A stretch of 64,000 bases of DNA, from assembly GCF_963678975.1 (NCBI RefSeq), contig NC_089285.1, positions 7,798,694 through 7,862,693 on the forward strand, written 5' to 3'. Below the pieces are notes generated by a model that was not told the origin of the DNA, made no database searches, and worked only from the letters and a program-made list of their open reading frames with translations. A program made the position numbers and the translations under genes. The DNA comes from Dysidea avara (lineage: Eukaryota; Porifera; Demospongiae; Dictyoceratida; Dysideidae). The first letter of the stretch is position 1. Each line of letters starts with the position of its first letter. Positions 1-16,800 of the stretch are shown one piece after another.

Positions 1-161
1 CGGCTGTGAACTTGCATGGGTTAACTGTGAAATTACACTGTAAACAGTTTTGTCTTCTTTTTGTTCTAAATATCGCACTTGTATGTATATCATACAAGAC
101 CATGGCCAAGGTTACATGGTCTATATATAGCACAGCGTTTTATTACACTTATCATACTTAC

Positions 162-3100
162 TTTGTTTCTACAATTCACATCGGCTCCCCATAATAGTAA
201 TAGCTCCACTGCTTGTATCTTACCCTCCTTCACTGATGTGTGTAAGGGAGAGTTGTCTGACTAAAAAGTGCAGCGGAATTATATATATAAATTCAAAGCT
301 GCAGTTATGCTACAATGGCAATGTAACATTAGTACAGTGTATGTGCTAACTTTATCCCAACTGTTCACATCAGCTCCTCTTGATAACAATACTTCAGCTA
401 CTTGTATATGATCCTCCCTTAGTGCTATGTGTAATGGAGCATCACCTGACTGGAATAATAAAATTTATGTAATTTATGCAAAGGTGGTAGTAGTGAGTAC
501 AGTAGTAGTAAAGTCTCTCAAAATAAAATCAGTAAAATTTGACTGTCTGGGAACATAAGGTATATGCAATATGCATATATGCTTGATTGGGGTTCCATAC
601 AGACATACAGATGATTGTAGGATAATCAGTGTCATGAATTGGATAGTATATAACCCTAAAAAGTTGGAGTAAAGCTGTCCATCTGTTAGTAAGACGTCAT
701 AATATATTTCAACCACCAACACATTTGAATTAAGTTAGTAATGTAGACAGCTCTACACAGCAAGATGTAAAGGCATATTTCATAGCATGAAAGGTGTGCA
801 AACCCACTGAGGGTTATGAAAAATACATTGCACGTTATATAACCAGCTTACTTTACTTCTACAATTCACATCAGCCCCCCATGATAATAACAGTTCCACT
901 GCTTGTATCTTACCGTCCCTCACTGATGTGTATAATGGAGGGTTGTCTGACTGCAGTGATGATATACAACATAGCTGTGAGCAGTGATATAACTTTTGAT
1001 TATTGAACAATAGTAAGCACATAATTTGAATATAAGTTGACTTCTGCACATTTACACAACTTAGAAACAAATGTTAATGATGGAAAGGGTTTCTTTTGAC
1101 TCCTATGATATGTTTTTACTTTGGCACTATATATACCAATCATGTGCTAGTACTCATGGCAATGATGAGAATATAGGCATGATATCAGTCACTCCCTGTA
1201 CCTACTTTAACAAGTATAGGAAAATTAAGAATTTTAAATAGGAATCATAGAAAAAAAAGTAGGGAACAAGGGAGGTTGCCTACACCTATATAGTGGACAT
1301 TTAATCCCCAATTCAGTTGTATGTATGGGATTAAATGTCCACTAGTATATCTGCAGGTGTAGACGACCTCCCTTGTTTCATTATTTATTTCTATGATCCC
1401 TAATCAAAGTTAAAATTCTTAAGTTTCCTAATACTTTTTTGTTTTTTTAACCTGTTTTGTAACATTATTATGAATGGTGAAGCTGCACATACCACATTTT
1501 TTTGGTGATATTCTGGCCAGAATAACCCAAACCTCCATGATCCCTAATATGTGACCTAGTCTGACAAAACCTGGCTTATCGCCTATTTAAAAGTATCGAG
1601 AAATGCCGGTTTTAAGTATTTAGTGTGTTGTAGCTCGCCAATAGTTGAAGCTATGTGTACCAAATTTTCACACGTTTTACACCAATTCCTTACCTTCCAG
1701 AGCATCCACTGTGCAAGTAGCCAACAACTAAGTTTCCCACCATTTTAGATAGTTTTTAAACTGAGGTTGACTGTATCAGGCGAGCTGCAAATTGGGTGGG
1801 AGGTGGGGGCCCTGGAAGGCGGGCAAGATGGTGTTCAAAAATTGAAAGGAAGGCTAAGGGATGAATTAGGCCAAGTTTTGAGCCATTGATGTCTCAAAAC
1901 TGGCTAAAACGAAAGGAAATTCACAGCAGAGGTACTTATTCAACACCACAGAGCTATACAGCCACATACAGTCAATCCCAGGCTGACCAGAGCTCCATTA
2001 AGGCCCCACACCACACGTGCGGATCACCACTGGGCTTGGGAAAAGCAGCCAGCAAAACCAGACCACTCAAGTCTAGCTGATTTTAAATGTGGAATTAGAT
2101 AGTTTATTTATGTAGCTGTGTGTCCTGGGTGAAAAATCGAATCTGCTGACATGGGCGATAAGACTGGTTTTCTCAGACTGGGTCACACATACAGTACGGT
2201 AAATAATGCCTTTAAGCTTACAACAATAGCAATGAATGTGCATATCATGAACTATCTCTCTACAATACAGTGACATGCATGTGTAGTACTCCTTCAGCAT
2301 TTAGACTCTATACACATGTATATAATATGATAATGACTCCTGCATGTAAGCCATTAGTACAGTGTATACTAATTACTTTATCCCAACTGTTCACATCAGC
2401 TCCTTTTGATAACAATACTTCAGCTACTTGTATATGATCCTCCCTTAGTGCTATGTGTAATGGAGCATCACCTGACTGGAATAATATTACACACATAACT
2501 ACCAAGTATCACAAAGAAAACGCTAAGTGCTTTGAGTGCAAAATACTGTATACATACTTTGTTCCTGTCGTTCACACAAGCTCCTTTTGATAGCAGCAGT
2601 TTGGTCATTTGTACACTACCCAAACTCCCAGCTGTGTGTAATGGAGCATCACCAAGCTGTGTATATATATAGACATAACCATATAACCCATGTGCATGCA
2701 TGTAAGATAAACTAGTGAAGTAATACATGACATGCAGTAGAAATTTTCTTGGGATGAGATACCTTCCATACATACAAACATTAACTAAACTTGACTGTAG
2801 ACACGTGCCTTCACAATAGTATTTAATTTCCTTGATGGATTAGTTATGTGCAATATTTGGCTGAAAACAACTACAATCTGTTGTCACACAGATGAAGAAC
2901 TCTATACCTTCACAAAACATTAAGGTACAAACCAAAGCATACATAACTCTAATATAACATTAAACAAAATGCACGTGCTCAAAAATAATACAAAGAATAT
3001 AAAAACTTCCAAACCATAGCCATGAATTTTTAGTGCAAGGGTTGTAAAAGGTCTCTGATTCTATAGAGCCTTGCAAGGCTATCACAGAGATCCTTTTCCA

Positions 3101-3966
3101 AGGCAATGCTTGATAGGTAATTACTATATCAGGTTTTAGCACAAGTAGCCACTAATGTACAATTACTTGAGTTGAAGTCAGGGCTGAAATCAGGCCACCA
3201 TTACTGACTTGTTAGCAATCCAGATTGAAAGTTGAAGCATCCACTAAAACTTTTGTTTTAGTTAATGCTTCTATCTAATAATTGTGAGAGTAAATGTGTA
3301 TAGATGTGGGCTATACATAATATGAGTGGTCATTGAGAAGTAGCAAGAATTGTATATAGATAATTTTCTGCTATGTGCCTTCAAGGTGTACCTTGTCAAT
3401 CACCAATGATCGAAATACTCTAATAGAGCAGTATTATATGGCTTGATTTGAAGCTTCAACGTGAATCACTTGTAATTTTATTGGCTATTTTCTGGGATCT
3501 ATATCTGGTGGTACATTTCAAAGCTACAAGAATAAAAAAAAAAGCCCATGAAATTTGGCTTATGAGTACCTGTGGACTTGTATATACAGAACCTGTATGA
3601 CCATTGTGCAGCATGCACCTTTACAAAGGATGCAGTCTTCAAAATAATGATCATACATGCATGTGAGATATCAAAGCTGCATGGCAGCCAAGAAACATAT
3701 GTAGGGATGTAAGGTCAATAAGTCTGCATTTAAAGTTACAGACTATCAACCAATACCTTTTGGTTCACATATTTTATCAGTACCATTTAGTAGAAGACTA
3801 TACCATTTATCGTTGTGGTTGGCTTTTTTTAGCTAGACACATAACTAGATGCTATATTAATACTCACCCCATTCCAACAGTTCACATCAGCTCCACTTGA
3901 TAACAACAACTCTGCAACTTGTGTGTTACCTTGCTTTATTGCTGAATGCAGTGGAGTGTCACCTGA
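162..3966 (-). CDS. Ankyrin-repeat protein, partial (six one-repeat exons)
   Basis: Six exons on the minus strand, in transcript order 3868-3966, 2558-2656, 2377-2475, 852-950, 351-449 and 162-260. Each is exactly 99 nt, starts after AG, ends before GT and keeps phase 0, so each encodes one complete 33-residue ankyrin repeat (pattern SGDTPLH...VAELLLSSGADVN). Ankyrin repeats are protein-binding scaffolds; the partner cannot be told. The exons at 162 and 852 resemble each other most (both QAVELLL.WGADVNCR), as do those at 351 and 2377, so the array grew by duplicating exon pairs. The second exon in transcript order has Cys in place of the usual Asp (GACVN). Neither start nor stop is in the window: the 3' end runs off the left edge, and no 5' exon was recognised between 3967 and 5270. 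Other domains, if any, are outside the view. Confidence 0.85.
1210..1435. repeat. Palindromic MITE in an ankyrin-gene intron
   Basis: Two arms of about 100 bp (1210-1309 and 1325-1432) are near-perfect reverse complements around a loop of about 15 bp. The arms share AACAAGGGAGGT and GTGGACATTTAATCCC. It has no coding capacity. A related partial copy lies at 61925-62015 in an intron of the KDZ gene, and a short related end (CCTCCATGAT.CCTAATAT) is seen at 1530-1550 and near 46408. Confidence 0.75.
1550..2187. repeat. MITE with terminal inverted repeats of about 35 bp
   Basis: The left end TGTGACCTAGTCTGACAAAA at 1550 is matched in reverse complement by the right end at about 2150-2187 (…TCTCAGACTGGGTCACA). 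Both continue inward with a shared CTTATCGCC. The interior of about 570 bp has no convincing reading frame; the open stretch at 1886-2080 is chance. It abuts the end of the neighbouring palindromic repeat family. Confidence 0.7.
2657..3867 (-). other. Ankyrin-gene intron, no recognised content
   Basis: Intron between two ankyrin exons. AT-rich, with no reading frame or obvious repeat that I could recognise. Confidence 0.5.
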
Positions 3967-7949
<3,983 letters not shown>

Positions 7950-8025
7950 CTATGTTACTGCCACATTGAATGTGATCGATATTTATTTCAAAAAGAGATG
8001 TATTGTGATGTTGTTTTATACAGTT

Positions 8026-8031
8026 AATAAA
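8026..8031 (+). terminator. SMIM14 polyadenylation signal
   Basis: A canonical AATAAA lies 77 bp after the SMIM14 stop codon in an AT-rich 3' end. The converging NUDT18-like gene ends at 8094, so the two 3' ends are only about 60-140 bp apart. Confidence 0.6.
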
Positions 8032-8093
8032 TATTCAATATTTTTACAAGTGATAAAGTGAATATATTATATAACCTGTATATTTGTGATAAT

Positions 8094-10857
8094 TCATTTC
8101 ACACGGAATGCTTTATCCTCGATCAGTGGTATACAGTTTGTTCCTTTGGTTAGAGCAGTTCTTAGTCTCTCAATGACCAGCCCATCCTCCAGAGTGACCC
8201 AAGCCCCACCCCCTAGTTGTGCAGCAGATCTCACTAGTAGAGTAAGACATACTCCATCTCTACTACAGTCCACTCCTACTGGATCATGTTCCACTGATAA
8301 CACTCCTATAACCTCCATCTGATCCACCCGGGATAATCCATTGTCCTAAAGTGTCAAGGATACACAGTCACGTTTAATATACAAATGTTTTGTAACTTAA
8401 TTGACATGGTATGCTCACAACATACACTACCGCTACAGTGAACCCTATCTGATATGGGCACCTGGCAACCGCCAGACGGTTTATATTTCTGTTATGTATG
8501 CCCCTACTTCCACACAAAAGAAAAAAGTAGTTTGGTCTACTACATTACATGAGATTACCCTACAAATACATTCTCTGAAGCTTCTGAAAAAAAATGAAAC
8601 TTTGTTACAAATGTCATGTCAACAATAATATTAATGAACACAGTAGTGGTGTGCGATATAGGAAATTTTCCTATCGCGATTATTGCACACAATATATTAC
8701 GATACGATATACAAACTCATCATTCAACTTATGTATTTACACTGATGACACTTGTAGCAGTGATGTACTAGAAGTACAATATTGCATGGTACATGACCAG
8801 CATACAACATTGCAAGCTCTTTTATCATAAAAAGTACAGTGTACAATGACATATTGGGTACAATTTTCTCTATTTACAGCTAAAATCTACACCTAGGCTT
8901 ATGTCACGATATAAAGATTCTATATCATATCATGATATAGAAAATTTTATCACGATATATATCACATATCACACATCACTAAAACACAGTTGATAGTAAT
9001 TGGGGTGTACACTGTAATACAAACTCCTACTACACTTTGTTGTAGTTCTGATTGTGTTAACTATTATACCTACACCAGAAATATGTTAATGGCAGCTTCC
9101 ACAAGGAGTGACCATACTTGTGCAACTGGTTTAACTTGTTAGTATCCATGGTAATGAAGGTTTGGTGGGATAAAGCTGCATCCCAATGTTATGAAACCAA
9201 TTGAAGCTTTGAACTATTTGTCTCAGCCCTAGTGTAAAATTTATCACGAGACATTTTATCAAGCAAGTACACATACTGCACATAGAACTGGTTCAGTAGA
9301 CACACCTTCAACACAGCAGGGATAATGTCCTCAATAATAAGATCATTATCAGATACTGAGGATGGCAGTGAGCAGTGATCATGTGATGATTGTAACACAT
9401 GTAACTTGTCCCTAATGGATAATACAATGGGAATGGAGTAACTACAGTACACTGAACAATTCATACAATATAACATGTATGTGATCCAGACTTGCAAAAG
9501 GGTGTCATTTTTGTACATGAAAATGCTTACATTGCAAGCAATTAGCTAGGCTATTACACTCTCAACTATTTATGTTCGCTGTCTGTGATTATATTTCTGG
9601 AGGTCTTTAAAATGATCTGATGCCCTGAGACAACTTTGGCTTTGTTAAACCGAACAGCCATAGTTGAATTATGAGATGACATGTCAGATCAAACCTTCAA
9701 TGACCTCCAACTGAGTCTAGCATCCTTCCTTGCTTTTATAAGTAGTCCAACCATAACCTAGTTTAGAAAACTGCCAATAGCACAAAGTTACGGCTAACGG
9801 CCATTGTATGTACTGGCCAGTGAGTGTTTTATTAGAGTAGTTAAGTGACAAGCATACAAACTTTGTGGTCTCCAGGTCTAGCTAGCTATAGCTGAGAAAC
9901 ATTACAAAAATAATCATACTCACCCCTGGCAATGCACTGCTACTACTTTTAGACATGAGTGGGTGTAACCTTGCAGTGTTGGCATGACAACTATCCCACT
10001 GGATGGCTCTTTCCACTGATTGGCCACATCAATCACTGTCAACACATCCTTTAGCCTATAGTGTTAGTCAGAATGTGTACAACAATCTCTACATTACCTG
10101 AGGGGTATCTCCAGAGGTAACCTGCTCACATCACTAGTAAACCAACCAGCTTGTAGTGACTCTTTATCAGCCTCACTAGTTGTCTTCAGTTTACCACCCA
10201 CCACCTTGCCTGTAGTGTAAAGGGATATGTAGTACATTGTGAGGAATACTAGTTTGGTAAGTACATGTTACACACTCACACATGTGCGCACACACCTACA
10301 AATATAAATCTCAACTTAGACAGTCCATGACAGTGAATGGCCAGTAATGACTGAGGATGATAGTCCATTCCTGTCTCTTCTTTGAATTCTCTCTTCACTG
10401 CATCCTATTAAAGATCAAGGGAATTGTTATAATATTATGACACTGAGGAGAATGTCCTACTCTAATATACACTTGTAAATGGGCAAATCGTAAAGTTATG
10501 ATGTAATGACAAGGTGTTGTGTATATGAGTAGTCAAAAAGTGCAATAGCACTGTTGCACTGTGCTACATTCATGACGCTCAGTAAAGCCATATTGTAAAT
10601 GGCCAGTAATGATATTGTTAGGAATGCACATACATATATGACATCTACAAAGAGAACAGGAAGTGTTAAATCATAATTTTACAACCTACAGGGGAATATG
10701 AGAACTCTTGAGTGTGTGTTTGTGAGTGTGTGTTTGTGAGTGTGTGTTTGTGAGTGTGTGTGTTGTGTGTGTGTGTGTTGTGTGTGTGTTGTGTGTGTGT
10801 GAGTGTGTGTTTGTGAGTGTTGTGTGTTGTGTGTGTTGTGTGTGTGTGTTGTGTGTG

Positions 10858-10931
<74 letters not shown>

Positions 10932-13706
10932 TGTGGTGTGTGGTGTGTGTGTGTGTGTGTGTGTGTGGATAGTTGGCATTTGCTTCCCCAGTTAATACCA
11001 ACTGTCCATGTCAGCAGGTGAAGGTCCAGGTGGGACTTTGGATACCCACACCTTCACCAGTGAGACATGATACAGCCTCCTGTGGGTTACTAGTCCTTGT
11101 CTCACTGACTCCTAGCACCTGAGTTGCACACAGTGCTGGTTCACTGGGTAGGCATGATTGTGCTAGCATGGCAGCTGAAGGTTGTGTGTGTGTGTGTGAC
11201 ACTCACACAAATATTCTTATAGAACATACACCATCACACGTGTATTTCAAGTATGGCAGATACACTATGCAACAGTTTATATTAATTACTAGTTTCAGGC
11301 ACAACACATGCATGTTTAATTAATGTATAATTAACAGACTCTTTTGAGTTCACATGAATACAAACAGATTCTGCTATGATATAGTGGCATCAAGAGTAAA
11401 TTACTTACTCTTGGTGGCATGTGTAAAATGTTTGATTGTTTTGCATTACACACGGCCAGCTGAAAATCATGTAGTGCTTTGTACAAAAAGTGGCTCACTC
11501 AACACAAACCAATTCAGTTGTTTCACAGGCTTAAATTCCATACTTTTAGTACTGGGTGAATGCGGATCAGAGCATGTACTAAACAGAACACACCCTTCTG
11601 GGGAGCTCAGGTGAACAGATTATAGGGTAAGTCCTTACCACAATTGTCTGTCCTTGTTCCATGCTCCCTGCAGGCAGAGACCACGTTCCCCTGTACTGTG
11701 GTTTAGCTTCTTGTATCATCAACACCTTCCCTTCCTCCATAGCAACACCAACCACAGAGTATAAACAACTGGAGCCAAGCACTGTGTATAATGTGAATGG
11801 AAACGATTACTTTATTATTTCAATACAGGTAGCCACAGTTAGCATAACATTGTTAAAGAAATCTGCAAAACAAAATGCTTATCTGTGTATTAAAACTCCG
11901 GGGTGGATTCATAAGGAAAGTGTGTGTGACACTGCTGTTTATACTGGGAGGTTTCAAAAACAAGCAAGTAATATGGTCTAAGGGTCAGGTACATTGATAT
12001 AGAAGAAAACTACCAGCAATCTTTATATAGAAGAGTATAAAAATCAGATGTACCTATGCAACAATATCAGTGACTATCAATGCCATTAGTTCCTAGAAGT
12101 TACCAACTCTTCCACTCACAGTAAGCACATGCCTTTTGCCCCATTTGCTGAAGTTTACACAATCCATGCTATAATTACTAATCTGGTTGCTTTATTAGAA
12201 TAGTTTGTGACTGCTCTATTAGAGTATATCTTTCTTTTACATTCTATTGCTTTCCTTACGTGTTAAGATTTCCTAGGAGGGGGTCTTGAGACCCTAAAGA
12301 CACCCCCTCCCTGATAACATGAGTAGAACACATCATTAGTGTGGCTGGTGTTTAGACAGCATATATTACACTAGACCCAGCTGGAGGAAGTCAGTTTCTT
12401 GACAGTACAACTGGTTACTTAATTCCCAGGTATTGCAGTCTAAGACCAGTGCTTAAGATCCAGGCTCCTACCTACATTCTTGTATGTAAGGTAGCTGTTT
12501 TTACTACTAAGGCTTCTAGGCTAGTGATAACCACTTCTGTGTTAACTATCCAGTGTCCAACTCGTCAAATTTATAATTAAGTTTTACTTATTAAGGAGCT
12601 TGATCACAATCTAACTGGTCTGTACAGTACTGATCAAGTTTTTTGTTCCCTTTTCCCATTCCAAAATAGCAACTTTTGATTAAAACCATCACAATAACGA
12701 GAACATTATGTATATGTGTGAAAGCCTTGGTCACATACAACCACAAAGACTGACATGCCTTTCAATAGTCACGCCAGAGGCATGCTTATCTCAATTTGAG
12801 GTATAATCTCACACTCTTATGCCCAAGATATCGAATCTCATGCCTACAAGCATTGAACCTTAAACTTTCAGCAAATGCTCAATGCCCTCAGTAAAGTTTA
12901 AGATATTTGTCTATTTTGGCACAAAGTGTGTCACATGATCCTTCTAACATGATATCGGATATTTAAATTAGGAAATGGCATTGAATCAGAGTTTTGGATT
13001 TAAGACATGGCTGGACCCAGGAGTCAGACCACAGTGATTGAGATAGAGGATAAAAGCAGCAGAGTATATTTTTTGACTGCCTGTCACCTACAACTATTAG
13101 CTGGCATTGGGTCAAGTGTCCTACGTGATTCCATGGAAACATGAAATTTGAGAATAAATGGTGAAAGATGGCAGTGCCTACAAAGGACAATATTATAATC
13201 TTACTGTATGGCTGGTGGCAGAATGTACATACAGCGGACACAATAATATACATGAAGTTGTTGTCTATAGATAGCAAGCACAGGTGCACAACCATGTACA
13301 CAACAATTATCAGCCTAAGGGCACATTTTTGTGGATGTTCTCACCATCAGGTTGCATGGGATACACTCCCCCCAAAGAAGATCTCTATGATGGGATGTAT
13401 GGCAGTGAATATACTTTACATGTTGACCTCACTCCGGTCAGGTTGAGAGCTATGGACACTGGCTCATAGATTTTATTCTAACTTAGGCTTCCACACTTGT
13501 AAGCATTTCTACTCGAACGTACCTGGTTTGTGATCGTTGGATCTGGCGTTGGGTAGAGCTCGTTCATCGCTGCCACTTGTCGGTGGTCTGGCAAATGGTG
13601 TGCCTAATAACAGACACCTCAATTCATTCTCTATCACTCTCAACGTCGACTTGGTCGCTTTATAGCAACGTCGTCCGTGCAGGGCTCGAACACCGCGCAG
13701 GGCCAT
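8094..13706 (-). CDS. NUDT18: NUDT18-like Nudix hydrolase, copy A
   Basis: Seven exons: 13523-13706, 11639-11781, 10296-10404, 10098-10209, 9924-10055, 9306-9411 and 8094-8345. Phases agree at every junction (1, 0, 1, 2, 2, 0), giving 345 residues (human NUDT18 has 323). The N-terminal ENELRCLLLGTPF leads into [16 protein letters not shown] and the Nudix box GSMEQGQTIV-DAVKREFKEETGM, split between exons 2 and 3. Family members hydrolyse oxidised guanine nucleoside diphosphates such as 8-oxo-dGDP. The metal-binding REF.EE.G core is present, but the first Glu of the GX5EX7REUXEEXGU signature is Gln, and SWVRF, conserved in copy B and human, is lost (SKLRF). The C-terminal exon ([24 protein letters not shown]) matches the NUDT18 C-terminus. 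It is a tandem paralogue of the gene at 13837-18475; activity may be reduced or changed. Confidence 0.9.
8470..8545. repeat. Relic of the short MULE-type hairpin MITE
   Basis: CACACAAAAGAAAAAAG at 8511 and TTTGGTCTAC at 8531 match the right arm of the 99-bp element at 47910-48008, and GCCAGACGGTTT...TTATGT at 8470-8498 matches its left arm. The copy is diverged and its outer ends are lost. It lies upstream of the last exon of NUDT18 copy A, in intron 6. Confidence 0.5.
10712..10970. repeat. Long (TG)n microsatellite
   Basis: About 260 bp of TG/GTGTGT repeat with interspersed TGTT and GAGTG variants, in intron 2 of NUDT18 copy A. It is fused to the dispersed repeat at 10971-11200, which ends in a second short TG tract. 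Long reading frames through it (all Cys-Val or Thr-His) are artefacts. Confidence 0.9.
10971..11200 (-). repeat. Dispersed repeat with CA microsatellite ends, copy 1
   Basis: Shares blocks with 14705-14960 in the opposite orientation: GACTAGTAACC.CAGGAGG, ACCATGTCTCA/ATCATGTCTCA, GGTGAAGG and GTGCTAGCATGG. Both copies abut CA/TG runs and lie in introns of the two NUDT18 paralogues. It looks like a short non-autonomous element that carries or seeds a microsatellite. Family not recognised. Confidence 0.55.
11782..13522 (-). other. Intron 1 of NUDT18 copy A
   Basis: No gene recognised. A small imperfect hairpin, AGGGGGTCTTGAGACCC...GACACCCCCT, lies at about 12276-12308. A dispersed motif GACTGCTCTATTAGAG is at about 12208-12223. 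The reading frames at 12963-13446 have no protein character. Confidence 0.4.
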
Positions 13707-13836
13707 AGATTGTCTTTATTTTAAGTCGCATGCTCGCCACCGCCCATATTCAGAAAAATTATGATACAATTAATAATCATGATATAATTATGATAAAATC
13801 AAATCAAATACATGTACTGTAATAATTAGAAGATAT

Positions 13837-16800
13837 TTAGTAGTTCAATAATCTCATACAATTGATCCCTTTGCCTAGAGCAGTTCTCAGTCTCTCAATG
13901 ACCAGCTCATCCTCCAGAGTGACCCAAGCCCCACCCTTTAGTTGTGCAGCAGATCTCACTAGTAGAGTAAGACATACTCCATCTCTAATACAGTCCACTC
14001 CTACTGGATCATGTTCCACTGATAACACTCCTATAACCTCCAACTCATCCATTGTAATCTGTTCTATCCCGTTATTCTAAGTGGGGAACACCAGAATACG
14101 CATGTCTGTGTTATACATACACTTGGCAGGGATATAATATTCATTTTAGCTTAACTCACTACCAACATTTTTGCTAGCACACCTACCTAACTTTATTTTC
14201 ACAATTAAAATTTATGAAAATTATGTCCCTTATACAACAGCCTAACTTGTGAGAGCACATGGCAGTGTTTATGTGTTCCTGTTGGGACCAACAAGTGTCC
14301 TCATTATCCTGATTCCTCTCAAGTCAGCTCTTGGTATTTGGGGCTTCACACAAGCTTGTAAGAGTTCATAAATAATGTTTTATCATAAACCCTTGACACA
14401 AGTATCTGGTGTCCTGAAGTGCCCATATTAACAGGTTTAATTGTAAATAGGATGCTTGGTGGAGGAGCAAAATAATTCCTGACAGAACATAGGATACTGT
14501 TTGATGAATTTCATAAAATTAATAAAAAGTTTCAACTCCATCACAATACACACTGGTGATTGCAGTGTGTGCTTACCTTCATAACTTCCACTGCAACTTT
14601 GCGAAATACAAATCCTCCATCAACACTGAATGGTAGGAAAGTTCCTGCTGGTGACTTCGCTTGTAAAACACATAACTTGGACCTGCAGTAAGGTTCATGG
14701 TATGACACACACGCACGCACGCACACACACACTTGCATGCATGCACGTGCACAGACAAACAGACACACACAATGGCAAAGCCTTCAGCTACTGTGCTAGC
14801 ATGGTCAGTGGGACACCTGTGTGCTAGGACTAGTAACCTGCAGGAGGTTGTACCATGTCTCAAAGGTGAAGGAGTACCTGACATTCACCCATCGTGCGAG
14901 ATTTGGACAGTTGTCATTAGCTTCCCCAGTTAATACCTGTACCCATCTGAGTGGGATGCTTCTCCAGCACCAGGTCATCACTAAACCTGGCTACTCTGGA
15001 GTAATTTGAGTGAAGTTTATTGCTCAAAGAAACAACAAGCTTAAGAACAGTAACTGGGCATAAGTTAGTAAGTCACTACATTAGTACTACTCACCCATCA
15101 TCTTGTAGTATTATAAACTTCAATGATGTGCTCACATAAGCCACTGGTGTTGGCATTACAACTGGTCCAGCAGATATCAACTGCTGTGTTTCCACCCCAG
15201 CAGATATGAGTGGCAAAATATCGCGTAATCTACAAAGACAAAGATAACAAGTAAACACATATCTTTTGCAAATAATCATAAGGACACTGTGTACAAAATA
15301 TAGAAAGGACTCCTTTCCTGTATTTAGACTGTAGTGCCACTGCATGAGGTAGGTTGGTCATGTGCCATAACGTACTACTACATGGGATCTACACAAAGTG
15401 TTGGGCAGCTGAAATAAGGGCTCTGATCACAGTAATTAATTTCATCAACATCAATTCACACATTAGAATGCTTTATATCAATACTGAGGTGTTGGGGTAT
15501 ATAATTGAATGGGTTGAACTTTCTTTGAGATCATGAGATGTTTGATGATACGTGACCCACCTCCTCTGAGGTACTAAGATGCTACAGACGATTGCGCGAT
15601 CTTTGCAACAAAAACCGTCAAGCGAAAACCGAAAACGTGATCCATTTGCTTTGAAAGGTGCCGAATTACGTAACAAGCTCACGTTTCCATTGACTTCCTG
15701 TGTTGCATAGATTCCGCAATCGTCTGTATACAACAATCTCTACATTACCTGAGGGGTATCTCCAAGGGTAACCTGCTCACATCACTAGTAAACCAACCAG
15801 CTTGTAGTGACTCTTTATCAGCCTCACTAGTTGTCTTCAGTTTACCACCCACCACCTTGCCTGTAGTGTAAGGGGATATGTAGTACAGTGACTACCTATC
15901 ATACAGTACAGTTTGTATTATCCTGACAAACAATATCGGTCTAAAGCAAGCCTCACCATTCCTTCATAACACAGCTGAAATGGCCACATCAATTAAATTT
16001 CCAATATGACTGACCAGTACCATTCTTTCCTTTGATGCAGTATGTGTGGACTCACTAATTACATTATAAAGATTACCAAAAAAACTATTTTAAATAGTAC
16101 AGCGTTCTACATGTCGGTTGTCAAAAATTCTAAATGGGGCTCATGTGAAAAGTAACCAATGATATGGCAGCTAGATTTTTTCAAATTATTACGAAGTATC
16201 TGGTTGGCTGTTTTTCACGTGATATCACGAGCGAAAGGAATCGTAACTGACAACTGCCTTGCAATTTACTGTATATAGGGCCATCAAATGAGAACTAGGG
16301 AAGGGACTTTAGTGTCTAGTATACCATAATAGGTGTGAACAATAAACAGCATTTGTTGACATGATGGGACTTAGTGTCAGAAATGTATAGTAATACATAA
16401 TACTCATACCAGAAAATGTGACCCTGACCCAGCTCATGCCTTGAGTTTCCACACCAATGAGAGCTTGAGGCTCAAAGTCCACACCAGCCTCTTCCTTCAC
16501 CTCTCTCTTCACTGCATCCTGTGGACAATGGTGGACAGAGTACACTGAGCTTGAACTTTATGCATCATTACAGCTCACAACCAACTAAGTAACTAACTAT
16601 ACACTCCAAGACACTGGTAAACACTTACAATTAGTGTTTCCTTCTTCTCCACCCTACCAGCGGGAAGGTACCACTGGCCTCTACAAGATGGCTTGGCCTC
16701 CTGGATCATCAACACCTTGCCATCATCAATGGCAACACCCACAACGACATAACACATATTAAAGCCCAGCACTGTGAGAAGAAAAACACAGTCTTTAATA

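Noticed and set aside
10666-11021. Four overlapping long reading frames of Thr-His or Cys-Val
   Set aside because: They are translations of a (TG)n microsatellite.
14579-14884. Minus-strand frame of 101 codons with many Cys/Val/His
   Set aside because: Its upstream half is translation of a CA-rich tract; only the part at 14577-14682 is real, as exon 6 of NUDT18 copy B, in another extent.
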